A DNA stretch of 64,000 bases, from positions 49,402,329 through 49,466,328 of the forward strand of contig NW_023601212.1 of NCBI RefSeq assembly GCF_014898055.3. The letters are read 5' to 3'. Origin of the DNA: Talpa occidentalis (taxonomy: Eukaryota > Chordata > Mammalia > Eulipotyphla > Talpidae). Below are positions 1 to 10,664 of the stretch, piece after piece; the first letter of the stretch is position 1; each line of letters starts with the position of its first letter. The notes under the pieces were generated by a model that had not been told where the DNA came from, made no database searches, and saw nothing but the letters and a program-made list of their open reading frames with translations. A program made the position numbers and the translations under genes.

Positions 1-857
1 CGTGAAATATTTTCTGATTTTTAAAAAGACATTATCTAATTGATATGCTCTCCACAATCGGCTTTCTAAAGTGACAGAATTCACTTTTTCTTAAGTTTTT
101 ATGTGTCTCTGTGTGAGTAGTTAACCAGAGTTGAAGTGTGTTAGTTAATTGTGGTTAAAGTTATATTTCCACTGTATATGTTTTTCTTTTCTTTTCACCT
201 TCTCAAAAGTTCTCCTTTAAGCAGAAACTTTCCATTCTTGGTTTCATCCAAAAGACAAATATTTCTGGGAAAACACTGTTTAAACTATTCAGAAATTCTG
301 GTGTTATGTAACTAAGACTTTCAATTAACTTCGGTTACATTTTATTGAAGAGTGTCATAGAACAGAATAACTGATGATAATTTTTCAAAACTTCTGTATG
401 TTTTTAAATAAGGAATATCTTCTGAAACTATGTGGGACATCTTGTAAGACTGTAGAAAGCAAATCTCTGGTTATCTGAAGTCTTCTAAAGTCCTTTGATG
501 GTTTTCTAAGACTGCTTTCAGTGTGTTTGAAAATTTTTAATCACAAATGAACTTCCTTTTCAGCACGAGTTTCTGTAACACAAGTGCTCCTTGCTCTTCT
601 TCCCTTTTGCTTTTCTCTTTGGTTATTTCTATTTCATCCTCTTCAGCTGGGGGTGCATCTTGAGGCTCCTGAGACTTGACTTCTCTTCCACTGAGGAGGA
701 TTCATGTGAATTCATGGTTTCAGACACTTTCTGGATACATGCTCACTTGCAACTCACTTTATTCATTTCTACTCTTTAGCTCTCTTCCTAGCACTCTTTA
801 ATGTCTCTCTTTTCTCCTTCTGTAGGGTAAGTAAAGAATCAGGCTTTTCCTCCCTCC
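1..857. other. Upstream region with no recognised feature
   Basis: AT-rich sequence in which I recognise no gene, RNA or repeat with confidence. The frame at 591-779 has no family resemblance and no codon-level sign of coding. It is either intergenic or intron 1 of a longer RGL1 transcript. Confidence 0.4.
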
Positions 858-1726
858 TGTCATTAGATTAAATGCATGCCTGATGGCGAACACCTGGAGT
901 AGGGTGTGGGCCTATATAGGTGGGATACACCTGGGCTAAGACTGGGCTTATATTCCTGCTATAAGTGAAACCATCCAATATTTTTCTTTTTCCTTCTGGC
1001 TTATTTCACTGAGCATAATTCCTTCCAGCTCCATCCATGTTGCTGTGAATGGCATGAGTTTAGCTTTTTTGATTGCTGAATAATATTCCATTGTGTATAT
1101 ATATCACATCTTCTTGATCCTTCACTTATAGCAGGAATATAGGGGAACCCAATAAGACATCAGTGTAAAAAAATAACAACAGTACAAAACACAGTAAAGC
1201 AAAAACAGACAATTGTAAATCAGAGACATACTGCAGGGGAGGAAGAGGGAGAGGGGTCGGAGGGAGGAAGGGAGGAGCACAGGGGGCTGTGGTGATGGTG
1301 CACGGGTGCATTGGTGAAGGAAACTCTATGGGGACTACACCTGAGAGGGTGGGGGTAAGCAAATATTGTTTAAAAATGAACAATGATATAAAAAATTTTA
1401 AAAATTAAAAAAGAAAAGACTGGGCTTATCAGGGCGGCGTCATGGGGACGCCAGCAGAGCAAAAGAGAGACCAGAGGAGAACAAGCTGGAGAGCAGCACC
1501 AGCAGAGAAGCAGGGGTGGAGAGAACATCAGAGAGCCCAGAAAGAGTGAGGATTCACCAGCAACTGGAAGGCCTACCAGACTCCCTGCCCCCCCGGAACC
1601 CCTGCCTGCTGTGTACCTGGTAAACTGAATAAAAGCCTGAAAAAGCCGCTGAGGGCTCCGGGACTCTCCTTTACCCCATGTGCTAGGGTCATAGAGATCA
1701 CGCCTTGTGCTTTTCCTGGCACTACA
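858..1726 (+). mobile_element. Solo LTR of an endogenous retrovirus, split by an L1
   Basis: The element starts TGTCATTAG and ends GGCACTACA, the TG...CA ends of a retroviral LTR, and is flanked by CCCTCC at 852-857 and 1727-1732 (6-bp target duplication). It has a TATA-like TATATA at 913-918 and a polyadenylation signal AATAAA at 1628-1633, in LTR order (U3, R, U5). Removing the L1 at 952-1415 and one copy of its 14-bp duplication leaves about 391 bp, a normal LTR length. No gag, pol or env sequence adjoins it, so it is a solo LTR. Six-bp duplications are typical of class II (ERVK-like) elements, but here the target is C/T-rich, so the duplication is weaker evidence. Confidence 0.62.
952..1415 (+). 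mobile_element. 5'-inverted, 5'-truncated L1 insertion (twin priming)
   Basis: Bases 952-1118 are L1 ORF2 3'-end sequence in antisense, including the complement of the conserved segment around ATTCCATTGTGTATATATA. Bases 1121-1415 are the L1 3' UTR in sense, with a G-rich tract and an A-rich tail. The halves share an 18-bp inverted overlap (952-969 against 1121-1138, core TTCACTTATAGCAGGAAT). The insertion is bounded by a perfect 14-bp target duplication AAGACTGGGCTTAT at 938-951 and 1416-1429. This is the classic product of twin priming during L1 reverse transcription. It lies inside the solo LTR and is therefore younger. Confidence 0.88.
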
Positions 1727-1732
1727 CCCTCC

Positions 1733-2614
1733 CTCCCCCAACTCGGTTGGTACAGATTTTCCATCACAGAAAGTCCTCCACATTTTTCTCTTTATTATCA
1801 CAATCCCACCACCATCCTAGGGCTCCAGTCTTCAAATCTTCCAGATTTAAAAAACGAAACAAAACACAGAAACAAAACTAAATCTTGCAGACTTCTCTCT
1901 TTCCCTTTTCATTGACTCACAACTTGCTTACCATCAAGTTGCAACACTTATTTCCCCCAATTATTCCTCAGATTCATTTATTGCAAAACCTTGATCTTGT
2001 CTCAGCCGAGGTGTTCATTATTTGGCGTGTGGATTACCGTCACAGCCTCCAGTCTGGCGGCTCTGCCTCTGTTCTTTCCCCTCTAAGTTAACCTGCGGAC
2101 AAGAATTAGGATCATCTTCTTCACGCTCTGCCTTATCGTTTCGGTACCTCTTAAGAAAAGTTAAACACTCTCCATCAACCAGCAACCTCATTTGCGTGGA
2201 CTTCACCCAAAAGTCATCCTTTGAAACTACCGTCCTCTCTACTACCTCTCCATGTCCCCCCACCTTTTCTTCCCAGCCTCTTTATTTTTTCCCTTCAAAG
2301 GTAGCGTTTAACACAGTCTTAATACAAACTGTAATTACCTGCAGATCCTTTAGGAGAGCGTGCCGAGACCGATTTTCTCAACCTTCTCAGTGATATTGCT
2401 CAATCTGCCCTGTTCTTATCTTGTTCTTGCTGATCTGTGACTTTGTAAAATCATGTTTTGTTTATTTCCTTTAGGTCCCGTTTCTCCTTTTAGAGTACAG
2501 GGCAACTTTAAATTAGACACAATAAGTTTTTTTTTAAATATCTTTTAACAACAATTAGAAAACACTCACTGAACTTACAGCTAGACCTTTATGTATCTAG
2601 AGGTCAAATCAGTT
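1733..2614. other. Unclassified spacer
   Basis: C/T-rich sequence to about 1900, then mixed sequence. Open frames here (for example 2022-2393) have no recognisable product and overlap one another on both strands. Nothing else is recognised. Confidence 0.3.
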
Positions 2615-3180
2615 TTTTTTTTATCGAGCAGCTACTATGTGCTAGGCCCAGTAGAAGCTGTTAGAACACAATCATGAGGAAGAACTGATATCACCTCTGC
2701 TTTCATAATATTTGTGGAAAACAGACATCAAATAATCACACAATTAAATGCACAATTTCAACTGCTTTATAGATGGAGATGTAAGTAGAGGAACATGGCA
2801 CCAAGAGAGCATATAAAAGGGAATTATAACCAAGGTGGGAAAGGAGGAGAGGGAGGAACGGCCACCGAAGGGAGAAGCACGGGTCCAAAAGCTCTATGAT
2901 GGGACAGAGGCTGAAAATTTCAAAACACTAAAAGAAGATGGGTGGGTGGAGCTGAAAGAGCATAAATGAATTGGAGAGGATGGAGGTTGGAGAAGAAGCC
3001 AGGGGCCAATCCGGGCAAAGCCATTTCGGAGACGCAAAGGCTTTATGTTTTTATCTTCAGCAGTGAGAGTTGCTGGAGGGATGTGAGAACAGGAGGGGGT
3101 GGTATGGTGGTGCTAAAGGATTGTGCAGGTGACTGAGTGGAGATGGATCCAACGGGCAAAAATACCAGCCCAGCATTGTT
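2615..3180 (-). repeat. Ancient L2 LINE fragment
   Basis: Reads like the complement of the L2 3' end: TATCGAGCAGCTACTATGTG near 2622, then text resembling the L2 segment on GGTAGGAGATGAGG and GACATGATC-type motifs further right. Diverged, so the ends are approximate. Confidence 0.55.
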
Positions 3181-3379
3181 CTGTGCCTGGTATCAGCTCA
3201 GTAGATCTTAATTGACCCAACAGTTTGTGGAGCTTATGGTTATTTCTGGGTTCTGTATATCAGAAAGATTTGGCTCCTAGCTGCAAAAATCTTGATGCAA
3301 TCCATATGTGGGTCTGGTTTTTAATATAGTCAGTCTCCTGTAGCTTTTGTAAATTCCTTAACTTGACTTCTGCTACTAC

Positions 3380-3434
3380 TGATGATCATGATTATGATAG
3401 GTATGTAGGTAGGTAGATAGATATAGACAGATAG
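3380..3434. repeat. Degenerate GATA/GGTA tetranucleotide repeat
   Basis: Run of ATGTAGGTAGGTAGATAGATA and related GACAGATAGA units, a short impure microsatellite. Confidence 0.6.
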
Positions 3435-3505
3435 AATTACTTATTAACCATGGTGTTGGATATTATGCTAAAGACTTGATATGGATAATCCATTTTTATC
3501 AGTTT

Positions 3506-3768
3506 TTTTTAATATTTATTTATTTTTATACAAGAACCGGGGTATAGGCCAGATGTGCGGGAGGGTGAGAGGATTCACCAGAGACAGAGTGGGGAACAGA
3601 GCAGGCAGACTGACGAAATACACTGCTGAGGGGAGCAGCGGGCAAGGCAGGAGAGGTCTGCTTCACCATGTGGGATTCTTCCTGGCCAGCCGGGATAGAA
3701 CCCGGACTGCAGAGACTGCGGACAGCTTCACAGCATGGCTTTCAACCACCTGTGCCACCAGGGAGGCC
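3506..3768 (-). mobile_element. tRNA-derived SINE, type 2b
   Basis: First of 18 copies of one SINE family. In sense orientation the family begins GGCCTCCCTGGTGGCGCAG (tRNA-like A box), carries a B box close to GGTTCGATCCC, has a tRNA-unrelated body with CTGCTCCCCTCAGCAGTGTA, and ends in AAATAAATAAATCTTT. Type 2 copies end GGCCTGTACCCCAGTTCTTG; the 2b variant carries GGGAGAATCCCACATGG. This copy is antisense and flanked by a 16-bp target duplication at 3490-3505 and 3769-3784. Confidence 0.9.
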
Positions 3769-3784
3769 CCATTTTTATCAGTTT

Positions 3785-6149
3785 ACAGATGTTTCAGACT
3801 TTGCCTCAGAGAGAAATGATGCATCTTGGACAGAAATCTAGCTGGCTCTGACAAAGGAGCCACCGCTCTTAGCCACCATGTTTAGTAAATATAGTTTATT
3901 TCGGTTTTCATACCATTTCAGTGTCATTATTATGGGAAAAGGATGTTCCTTTAGCCCTGAAACAAGATATGATTTGGCTACTTGCCCAGTCCCTCTTTCC
4001 AGAATCTTGGTCAAAGTCCTTCATGGCGTCAGGTTGCCCAGCTCCCTCTTTGCAGACTGTTTCTTTATAGATCACACAGATCCTGCATTATGCAGAGTTG
4101 ATTGCTATATGTTTTGATCTTTTCAATCCTGTGAACAAATTTCTGCTGGCTGGCCTTGTTGCTTTTACAGAAATCTGTAATTAGATGAGGTAATAATGCT
4201 TATTAGCTCAAGTTACAAACAGCATTCCCTAACCAACTTCCTCCTGAGGAGTGCATCATCAACAATTAAGAGTAACCACCAACAATTGGTAAATATTAGT
4301 TGACAAATGTTTGCCATCATGGTCAGAGGAGTCCTCTGCCTTTGGCCTGCTGTCTGTTGAGTGTTATTTATGTTTCTTCTGGCTCCATTTTCCTATCCCG
4401 TAGGGCAGTATCTCCTTTAGTTGTAGGCCCATCTAAAATTGGCTTGTAATTTGCTTGTCTAAATAGGAGACCCTAATAACAGCATCGGGGCATTTTAGCT
4501 TATACCTTTTAAGCTAAGGTACCTGTGATAATGAATAAAATGTGATGCTTATCTCTGTGATAATTCATAAAATGACTTTGTGTCCTCAGAAAATGGAAGA
4601 CACTGTCTACTGCTTAAGGAGTATTTGGAGGACTGTTCATTTTTGACCACTCATGAGTGGTTATTTACCCTTTGCAAAGCACAGTTGAAAGTTCAAGCAA
4701 AGAGGAGGTGAACGGGGCAACCCTAGTTAGCATAGCTAAAAAAAAAACAACCATAGCAAGATGCCCTGTTGATAGTGGGGAGCTGAACATGGAAAGTTAA
4801 CAGGTGAGCAATACAACCTGCAGGCCTGAAGGGTGGGGGAACCATCTCATAGAGACATTGAAAAGATGAAGTAGTGACTACTTTGATAGTGTTGGTGGCA
4901 GACATCGAGGATTAACAGATTTATTTGATTATGTCCTCCACTAAAAGTGTTTAGGGAACTAAAGGAGATAGAACTATAAGGACCTATTGCAAATGGCTCT
5001 GATCAATTCTAGTCAAAAATGGGAAAGCTTTTCAGACTCTTCTTTCAGGTCAGGGATCCAGGCGATAGAGGCGATACATACCCAGCAGTCCTAGGGGTGG
5101 ATGGAGAATCCTCACCTCTTGCTCGTGTGCTTTTCTTAACTGTTGTTGTTATCACTCTCTTAGGACACTAAGCTATTTTCCTCCAAACCTTTGATTGGGC
5201 ACAGGGCGTGACAGTCCAGCATTGAGTTTGAGGACAAAACCCAGGATTTCCCATTTCTTACCATCTTGTGCTGATATCACCATGTTCAAGACAAATTTTT
5301 AAGTATTTATAAATCTACGATGTCCATTGTACACTCGCACTACCCTTAGGTTTCTGTCATGCAGTACAATGTCTGAGCTAAGCAAACACGTAAAGAACAT
5401 GCAGTGGGAACCCAAGGCAGTAAATGAATATAAAATTACACTGAAGGGAATGCATGTGGGGGCAGGGAAGGAAGGAGATACATTTTTATCCAAGGCCTCC
5501 TATGTTCCAAGCACTCAATAGTGCTTTCTATGTATGGTTTATTTAACACTAATGATAAGCATGAGAGGAAACAGACTGGAACACTAAGGTTGTAACAAGT
5601 GAGGGTCAAACTCTTGGTTGGAAGTCATCCAGAGCTGGGATTCAAGCTCTGTCTCTCAGATGCCAAAATGTCCCATCGTTTTCCCTGGCACACAGGTACT
5701 AAGTAGTCCCTGTCACCCTACATTGGTAAGTACACTCTGTCATTATTTTTATATCTTTCACTTTTTCTTGCAGTCAGAGAGGTAGAGTAAAATCCAGGGC
5801 AGTGTGTTGACATCAAGGCCAATGAATAAATGAAAGCATGTAGTATATAAACTATGTCTCTCCACTTTTAGATGGCTTCTCTTAAAGAATTTGCACAACA
5901 GCTGCTTATGTTGGCTCTTATCAGCTCTTTATTTACTGGCTCTGGTGAAATGGTAAAGCAAGAAATTTTTTTTTCCCCTCCAGTTTGTGGCTCTTCAATA
6001 TGTCTCTCCTGTCTCTGTTATACCTTAGGGTCCTTATATTGTTACTCATTGTCACCAAATATGGCAACATGAAACTAATCCTAGCAGCATTCTCATGCTT
6101 TAAGTAGAGATCATTACTGATCTCCCCTGGGCCCCCAACCTCACGCAGG
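3785..6149. other. Unclassified spacer upstream of RGL1
   Basis: AT-rich sequence without a recognised gene or RNA. Frames at 3878-4117, 5327-5521 and 5872-6072 show no family resemblance. Old, strongly diverged repeats may be present but I cannot name them. Confidence 0.3.
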
Positions 6150-6298
6150 CATTTTTAAGCGAGTTGTACATTTAGCTAGTTTCAACATTATAAAGTAGAT
6201 TTCTAGAACTTTTCTATCCTGAAACTTTGTATACATTAAACAGCAACTCCTTACTTCCCCTCCCCCAGCCCTGGCAATCATCATTCTACTTTCTTTTT

Positions 6299-6567
6299 TT
6301 TTTTTTTTAAGATTTATTTATTTATGCATATAAGAACTGGAGTACAGGCCAGAGGTGTGGAGGGGTGAGAGAATTCACCAGAGACACAGTGGGGAACAGA
6401 ACAGGCAGATTGACTGAAATACAATGCTGAGGGGAGCAGCGGATTAGCCAGGAGAGGTCTGCTGTGCTATGTGGGGAGCTCCCAGGCTGGGGATCGAACT
6501 TGCGCTGCAGTGGCTATGGATAGCTTCATAGGTTGTGTCTTAACTCCTTGTGCCACCAGGGAGGCCC
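6299..6567 (-). mobile_element. tRNA-derived SINE, type 2a
   Basis: Antisense copy of the family, variant with GGGAGCTCCCCACATAG-like text. It sits inside the antisense L1 at the target CTACTTTCT, repeated at 6286-6294 and 6568-6576. The same target was used again by the next SINE. Confidence 0.88.
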
Positions 6568-6576
6568 CTACTTTCT

Positions 6577-6850
6577 TTTTTTTTTTTTAAGATTTATTTT
6601 ATTTATTTATGTATAGAAGAACTGGGTTGTAGGCCAGAGGTGTGGGGGTTGAGAGGATTCACCAGAGAAAGATTTGTGAGCAGAACAGGCAGATCTACTG
6701 AAATCACTGCTAAGGGGAGTAGTGGGCAAGACAGGAGAGGTCTGCTGCGCCATGTGGGTCAGCTCCCTGGCCAGGGATTGAACTCATACTGCCCTAGATG
6801 GTGATAGCTTGATAGCACTGAGACTTTAACCCCTGCACCAGGGAGGCCCC
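6577..6850 (-). mobile_element. tRNA-derived SINE, type 2a, tandem with its neighbour
   Basis: Second antisense SINE in the same orientation, placed immediately after the duplicated CTACTTTCT of the first. A third CTACTTTCT follows at 6855-6863. Two copies thus occupy one target; the second either reused the duplicated site or arose by unequal exchange. Confidence 0.88.
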
Positions 6851-7007
6851 CATCCTACTTTCTGCTTCTATGAGTTTAGCTACTTTAGGTACCTCATATA
6901 AGAGGAATCATGCAGTTTTTGTCCTTCTGTGACTGGTTTATTTCACTTGGCATAAAGTCCTTAAGATTCATCCATGTTGCCACATGTAACAAAATTTCCT
7001 TCTTTTT

Positions 7008-7447
7008 TTTTTTTTCCTTGACCAAACCACTTTAATTTGCATCTTTAATGTACAATATGAAGTCCATATTTCTTCAGTTTCTCACCTGGCTCCCACTTGT
7101 AAAGAGCTGAATCGACACCTTTAGTCTTCTTCATCAGGAAGGATACCTAATTCTTCATCTGTCCATTGAAAAGGATGTGGATATGCAAAATGACCCAGCA
7201 CAGCATTTGAATCGTGCCAAAAGCGCCAGAGAATCCAGAACCACATGGTTGCACTGAAGAATTCGGCCTGGATCACCTGGAACCTGGTCAGCTGGGGAAA
7301 CTGTACCTGGGCTCGATGTGTACACCGCCGCCAGCATGACGAACTCCGCCGCCTCCAGCCTCTCGCGCGCGGCGGCCTCCAATGCGAACGAAGGGCGCGC
7401 ACCATGTCAGAGCCAGCATGCCAGCGCTGGCCGCGACAGCCTCCCCC
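7008..7447 (-). pseudogene. NDUFB2P: NDUFB2 processed pseudogene
   Basis: The minus strand reads the 3' two thirds of NDUFB2 (AGGG accessory subunit of mitochondrial complex I): QFPQLTR, the highly conserved [18 protein letters not shown] and QWTDEELGI ending DEED plus a stop at 7121. The 5' part is readable in another frame ([22 protein letters not shown]), so a small deletion near the end of HIEPRY shifts the frame, and a stretch corresponding to the presequence is missing. There are no introns, an oligo(A) tail is seen (T run at 7003-7015), and a 19-bp target duplication lies at 6989-7007 and 7448-7466. This is an L1-mobilised retrocopy inserted in the older L1. It is not functional as complex I protein. 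Confidence 0.93.
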
Positions 7448-7502
7448 ACAAAATTTCCTTCTTTTTAAAGGCTGAATAGTATTCCATTGTATGTGTGTAT
7501 GT

Positions 7503-7533
7503 ACACACACACACACACACACACACACACCAC
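7503..7533. repeat. CA dinucleotide microsatellite
   Basis: Uninterrupted (AC)n of about 14 units inside the antisense L1. Confidence 0.95.
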
Positions 7534-8640
7534 ATTTTCTTATCTATCCATCCATTGATAACATTGAATTGTTTCCGCATCTTGGCCAACATGAAAAGTG
7601 CTACAATGAACATAGTGTGCAAATATCTCTTTGATTTGCATTTTTCTGATGATTAGTCCTGTCAATTAGCAGTTTCACCAGAGCCAATAAATCGAGAGCT
7701 GATGAGAGCCAACACAAGTAGCTGTGCGCAGATTCTTTAAGAGAATTTGATAAACCAATGAAGTTGGATATGTAAATATCTTCTTTGGAGAAATGTTTAA
7801 TCAAGTTCTATGCCAGTTTTTAATTGGGTTATCTATTATTATTTATTTTTGCAGTTGAGTTGCAGGGTTCTTTATTCACCATCGACATAAACTCATCAGA
7901 TATGTTGTTTGCATACATTTTTCCATTCTGTATGTTACCTTTCCACTCCATTGACTGTTTCCTTTATTGTCCAGAAGCTTTTAGTTTGATATAATTTTGC
8001 TTTCTATTTTTGCTTTTTGTTGCCTGTGCCTTTAGTGTTATTTCCATAAATTGCCAAGATCAACATCATGAAGCATTCCCTTCTATATTCTAAGAGTTTC
8101 ACAGTATCAGTTATTATAATCATAATTCTTTAGTCCATTTGATTTGATTTTTGTATATTGTGTAAGGTAAGTGTGCAATTTCATTCTTTTGCATGTGAAT
8201 ATCTAGTTTTCCCAAACCATTTGTTGAGGAGATTATCCTTTTCCCATAGTGTGTTCTTGGCACCCTTGTCAAAGATGAGTTAAACATAAAAGTGTGAGTT
8301 TATTTCTGGGGTCTCTATTAAATTTTGTCTATCTTTATGCCAATTCCACACTGTTTTGAAGTCTGTAGCTTTGTGATATATTCTGAAATCAGAAAGAGTA
8401 AGAGGCTCCGTTTTGTCCTCCCCCCGTTTTTTTTCTTACAAGATTGCTTTGGCTATAGAGTGTCCTCTGTGACTCCATATGAATTTTTGGGTTGTGTTTT
8501 CTATTTCTGTAAAAAATTATATGGAAGTTTGATAGGGGTTGCATTGAATCTGTTGGTTGTTTTGGGTGTTGGTGGCATATTAGCAATATTAAGTTTTCCA
8601 ACCCGTGAACTTGGAATGTCTTTCCATTTATCTACACATG

Positions 8641-8652
8641 CACGCGCGCGCG

Positions 8653-8686
<34 letters not shown>
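8641..8686. repeat. CG/CA dinucleotide microsatellite at the L1 inversion join
   Basis: Alternating purine-pyrimidine run: CACGCGCGCGCGCTCGCACA followed by (CA)n. It lies exactly between the antisense and sense halves of the 5'-inverted L1. Such sequence can adopt Z-DNA. Confidence 0.93.
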
Positions 8687-8687
<1 letters not shown>

Positions 8688-8694
8688 AAACCCA

Positions 8695-8930
8695 AAAACT
8701 GTTCGAACTAATAAATTAATTCAGGAAAGTTGCAGGACACAAGATCAATATATAAAAATTAAGTTGCATTTCTATAGTTAAACAACAAACAATCCAAAAA
8801 TAAAATTAAAACAATCCAACTTATAATAGCATCAAAAGAATAAAATACTCAGGAATAAACATAACCAAGGCAATGAGAGATTGAAAACTACAAAACATTG
8901 TTGATCTCCTTTTAATAAAAATTGACTTAG
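8695..8930 (+). mobile_element. Inverted 5' part of the same L1 (twin priming)
   Basis: Reads as sense L1 ORF2: AATTCAGGAAAGTTGCAGGA, GTTGCATTTCTATAG, then AATAAAATACTCAGGAATAA and GAAAACTACAAAACATTG. In the L1 consensus this segment ends just upstream of the point where the antisense piece (ending at 8640) begins, so the two halves are the two sides of one 5' inversion. A CA microsatellite sits at the join. Confidence 0.8.
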
Positions 8931-10379
8931 GATCATGCCAAGTCATGGCCAGGCTAATCTGGTAAATAAATTCAAACTTAGTTATAAGTAGCTTACTGGT
9001 TTATCTGTCTTACGAATTGACTGGTTGCAGTTTATTCTAAAGGTATGTGTAATAAGATAATATTCATTGAGCTGCCTATAGGTGAATTATTTTTTAAAAA
9101 ATACTTAAAAATTTCAATATTGTAATATGTGATTGTTCTATCTAGCATAAAACCAGCCACCCCCTCCCCCTTTTTTTGTGAATCCGCATTTGTACAAAAT
9201 CACATACATTATCAGGTATGCATATAAATATTAATAATTATTCTTGGAATACCTCTCTGGTATTATAATGTAACTCAGTAAGAAGAAGACATCATTTCAG
9301 ATGTCCCCACACTGTATACTTACACAACTTTTCAGTGACTCTGGGAAAATACAGTTTGGGAGGAAGTGCAATAATAAGACAATGGAACTTTTTTGTTACC
9401 TTGTACTAGATGATTTGTATAAATATTTCATTTAATCCTTTTTCAAATTCTATAAGGTAGATCTTTGTCCCATTTGTACTACTAACCAAAATCCAGTTCT
9501 GTGTCTTAGGGTGGTGATTAATGAGAAACCTTTAAAAAAAATATCTGAAGGTGATTAAACTTATTTGGAAGTGAATAGGCTAAAATACATAAACCCTAAA
9601 CGTTTTTGTAATTGGCATGAAATTTTGGCATGTGCCAGAATCTGGTATCTCACTGTTGATTTAAAAAGGGATCAAAAAATAAATATCACAATCTTTTGCC
9701 CTGATAGTAGGTCTTTCCATAATGATAAAATCCCGCCCTCCCCCTCCCCACCCGCCTGCAGAGTCCTCATCAAGGCATTCCCTGCAGTTATCATGCCACT
9801 GGGTCTCTACAGTACAGACAACTCAACCTAGGTGTTGACTCACAAAGACTCAGAAGCTCCAGGACTGTCTGTCAGTCCCTGCAAATCCCGGTCTGCCTTG
9901 TACCCTCCCCACCCCCCGTGGTCAATTACTGTTGAGCCTAACCCTCATGGGTAGAAAGAGTCCCCTGTTGGTGGTGCCCTGACGCAGGGTTCAGCCTCTG
10001 GACATGGGTTCTGGACTATCCTGCGACCAGTGCTTTCTTGTCATGATGAAAAACTTCCCGGCCTCCAGTATCGCTCGCTGCTCGCACTGGGTCGCTGTGA
10101 TTTCACATCCATTCAGTAGGTAACAGGAGATAACAGAACGTTTTCTGACCCTCTCCCATCCTACCTCCACTCTTCCTCCCTTTCTTTCTTCCAGCACAGG
10201 GAGGAGAAGCACGCTTCTGTCTCCCATAGGTGCTTTCGGACACCTAGCGAGCCACCCGGAGAGCTAACACATTTCAAAGGCTTGTTTGCCAGTCTTCAGA
10301 GATGGAGAAATGACTAATTCGTGTTAACTTATCCATGGGATTGAAGAAAGGGAGAGTGTGCTCGCGAGCACAAACAGGA
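8931..10379. other. Region just upstream of the RGL1 promoter
   Basis: AT-rich to about 9700, then GC richer approaching the CpG island. I see no exon or named repeat. The frame 9565-9831 has no recognisable product. Proximal regulatory elements are likely from about 9,850 on, but I cannot assign factors. Confidence 0.35.
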
Positions 10380-10664
10380 AAGCCTGACATCACGGAGCGG
10401 CGGAGTGGCGTGGGAGGAGTCAGCGGCGCCCTCCCTCGCCTGCGCCCCGCGCTCCTTTGTGGCCCCAGTCGCGCGCGCGGGCGGCAGGCGCAGGGCAGGG
10501 GCCGCGCGCGCGGGTGCGGGAGCGCGGAGCCGCGGGGCAGCGCGCGTGTGGGTGCCGGGGGCGCGGGACCGGGCTGCAGCGCCGCGGCTGAGCCCGGCGG
10601 AGACTCCGCTTGCCTGGGAGAGGGCGCATCATGCCGCGTCCACGTACCGAAGAGAAAACTGAGA
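10380..10664 (+). promoter_or_regulatory. RGL1: RGL1 internal promoter, CpG island and 5' UTR
   Basis: This is the only strongly CpG-rich stretch in the window. It is packed with GCGC runs and ends directly at the RGL1 start codon, as expected of a TATA-less CpG-island promoter. Visible elements are a near-consensus CRE/AP-1 site TGACATCA at 10385-10392 and a GC box GGGCGG at 10479-10484. No TATA box lies at a useful distance. The transcription start cannot be fixed from sequence; it is probably within 10,400-10,600. A short ATG frame in this leader (10631) overlaps the main start and is listed separately. In human, RGL1 also has a more distal first exon, so this is likely the internal promoter; that point is from memory of the gene. 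Confidence 0.8.

Larger units (their letters stand above)
6150..8640 (-). mobile_element. L1 3' UTR and ORF2 3' half, antisense, interrupted three times
   Basis: The pieces 6150-6298, 6851-7007 and 7448-8640 read in order as the complement of an L1 3' end (CCCTGGCAATCATCATTCTAC, then GGAATCATGCAGT, then GCTGAATAGTATTCCATTG, then ORF2 internal text ending AGTTTTCCAACCCGTGAAC). The interruptions are two SINEs and an NDUFB2 pseudogene. ORF2 is not intact. Its 5' continuation is inverted; see the next piece. Confidence 0.85.

Noticed and set aside
2022..2393. 123-codon open frame on the + strand with an overlapping minus-strand frame
   Set aside because: No recognisable product, no codon signature, overlapping frames on both strands; treated as chance.
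6595..6850. tRNA genes suggested by A- and B-box motifs in SINE heads
   Set aside because: The motifs belong to dispersed SINE copies that cannot fold into a full tRNA; none is a tRNA gene.
7121..7528. 135-codon minus-strand frame as a functional NDUFB2
   Set aside because: Intronless with a target duplication, a tail, a frameshift and a missing segment; it is a processed pseudogene, and the frame's first residues come from a CA repeat.
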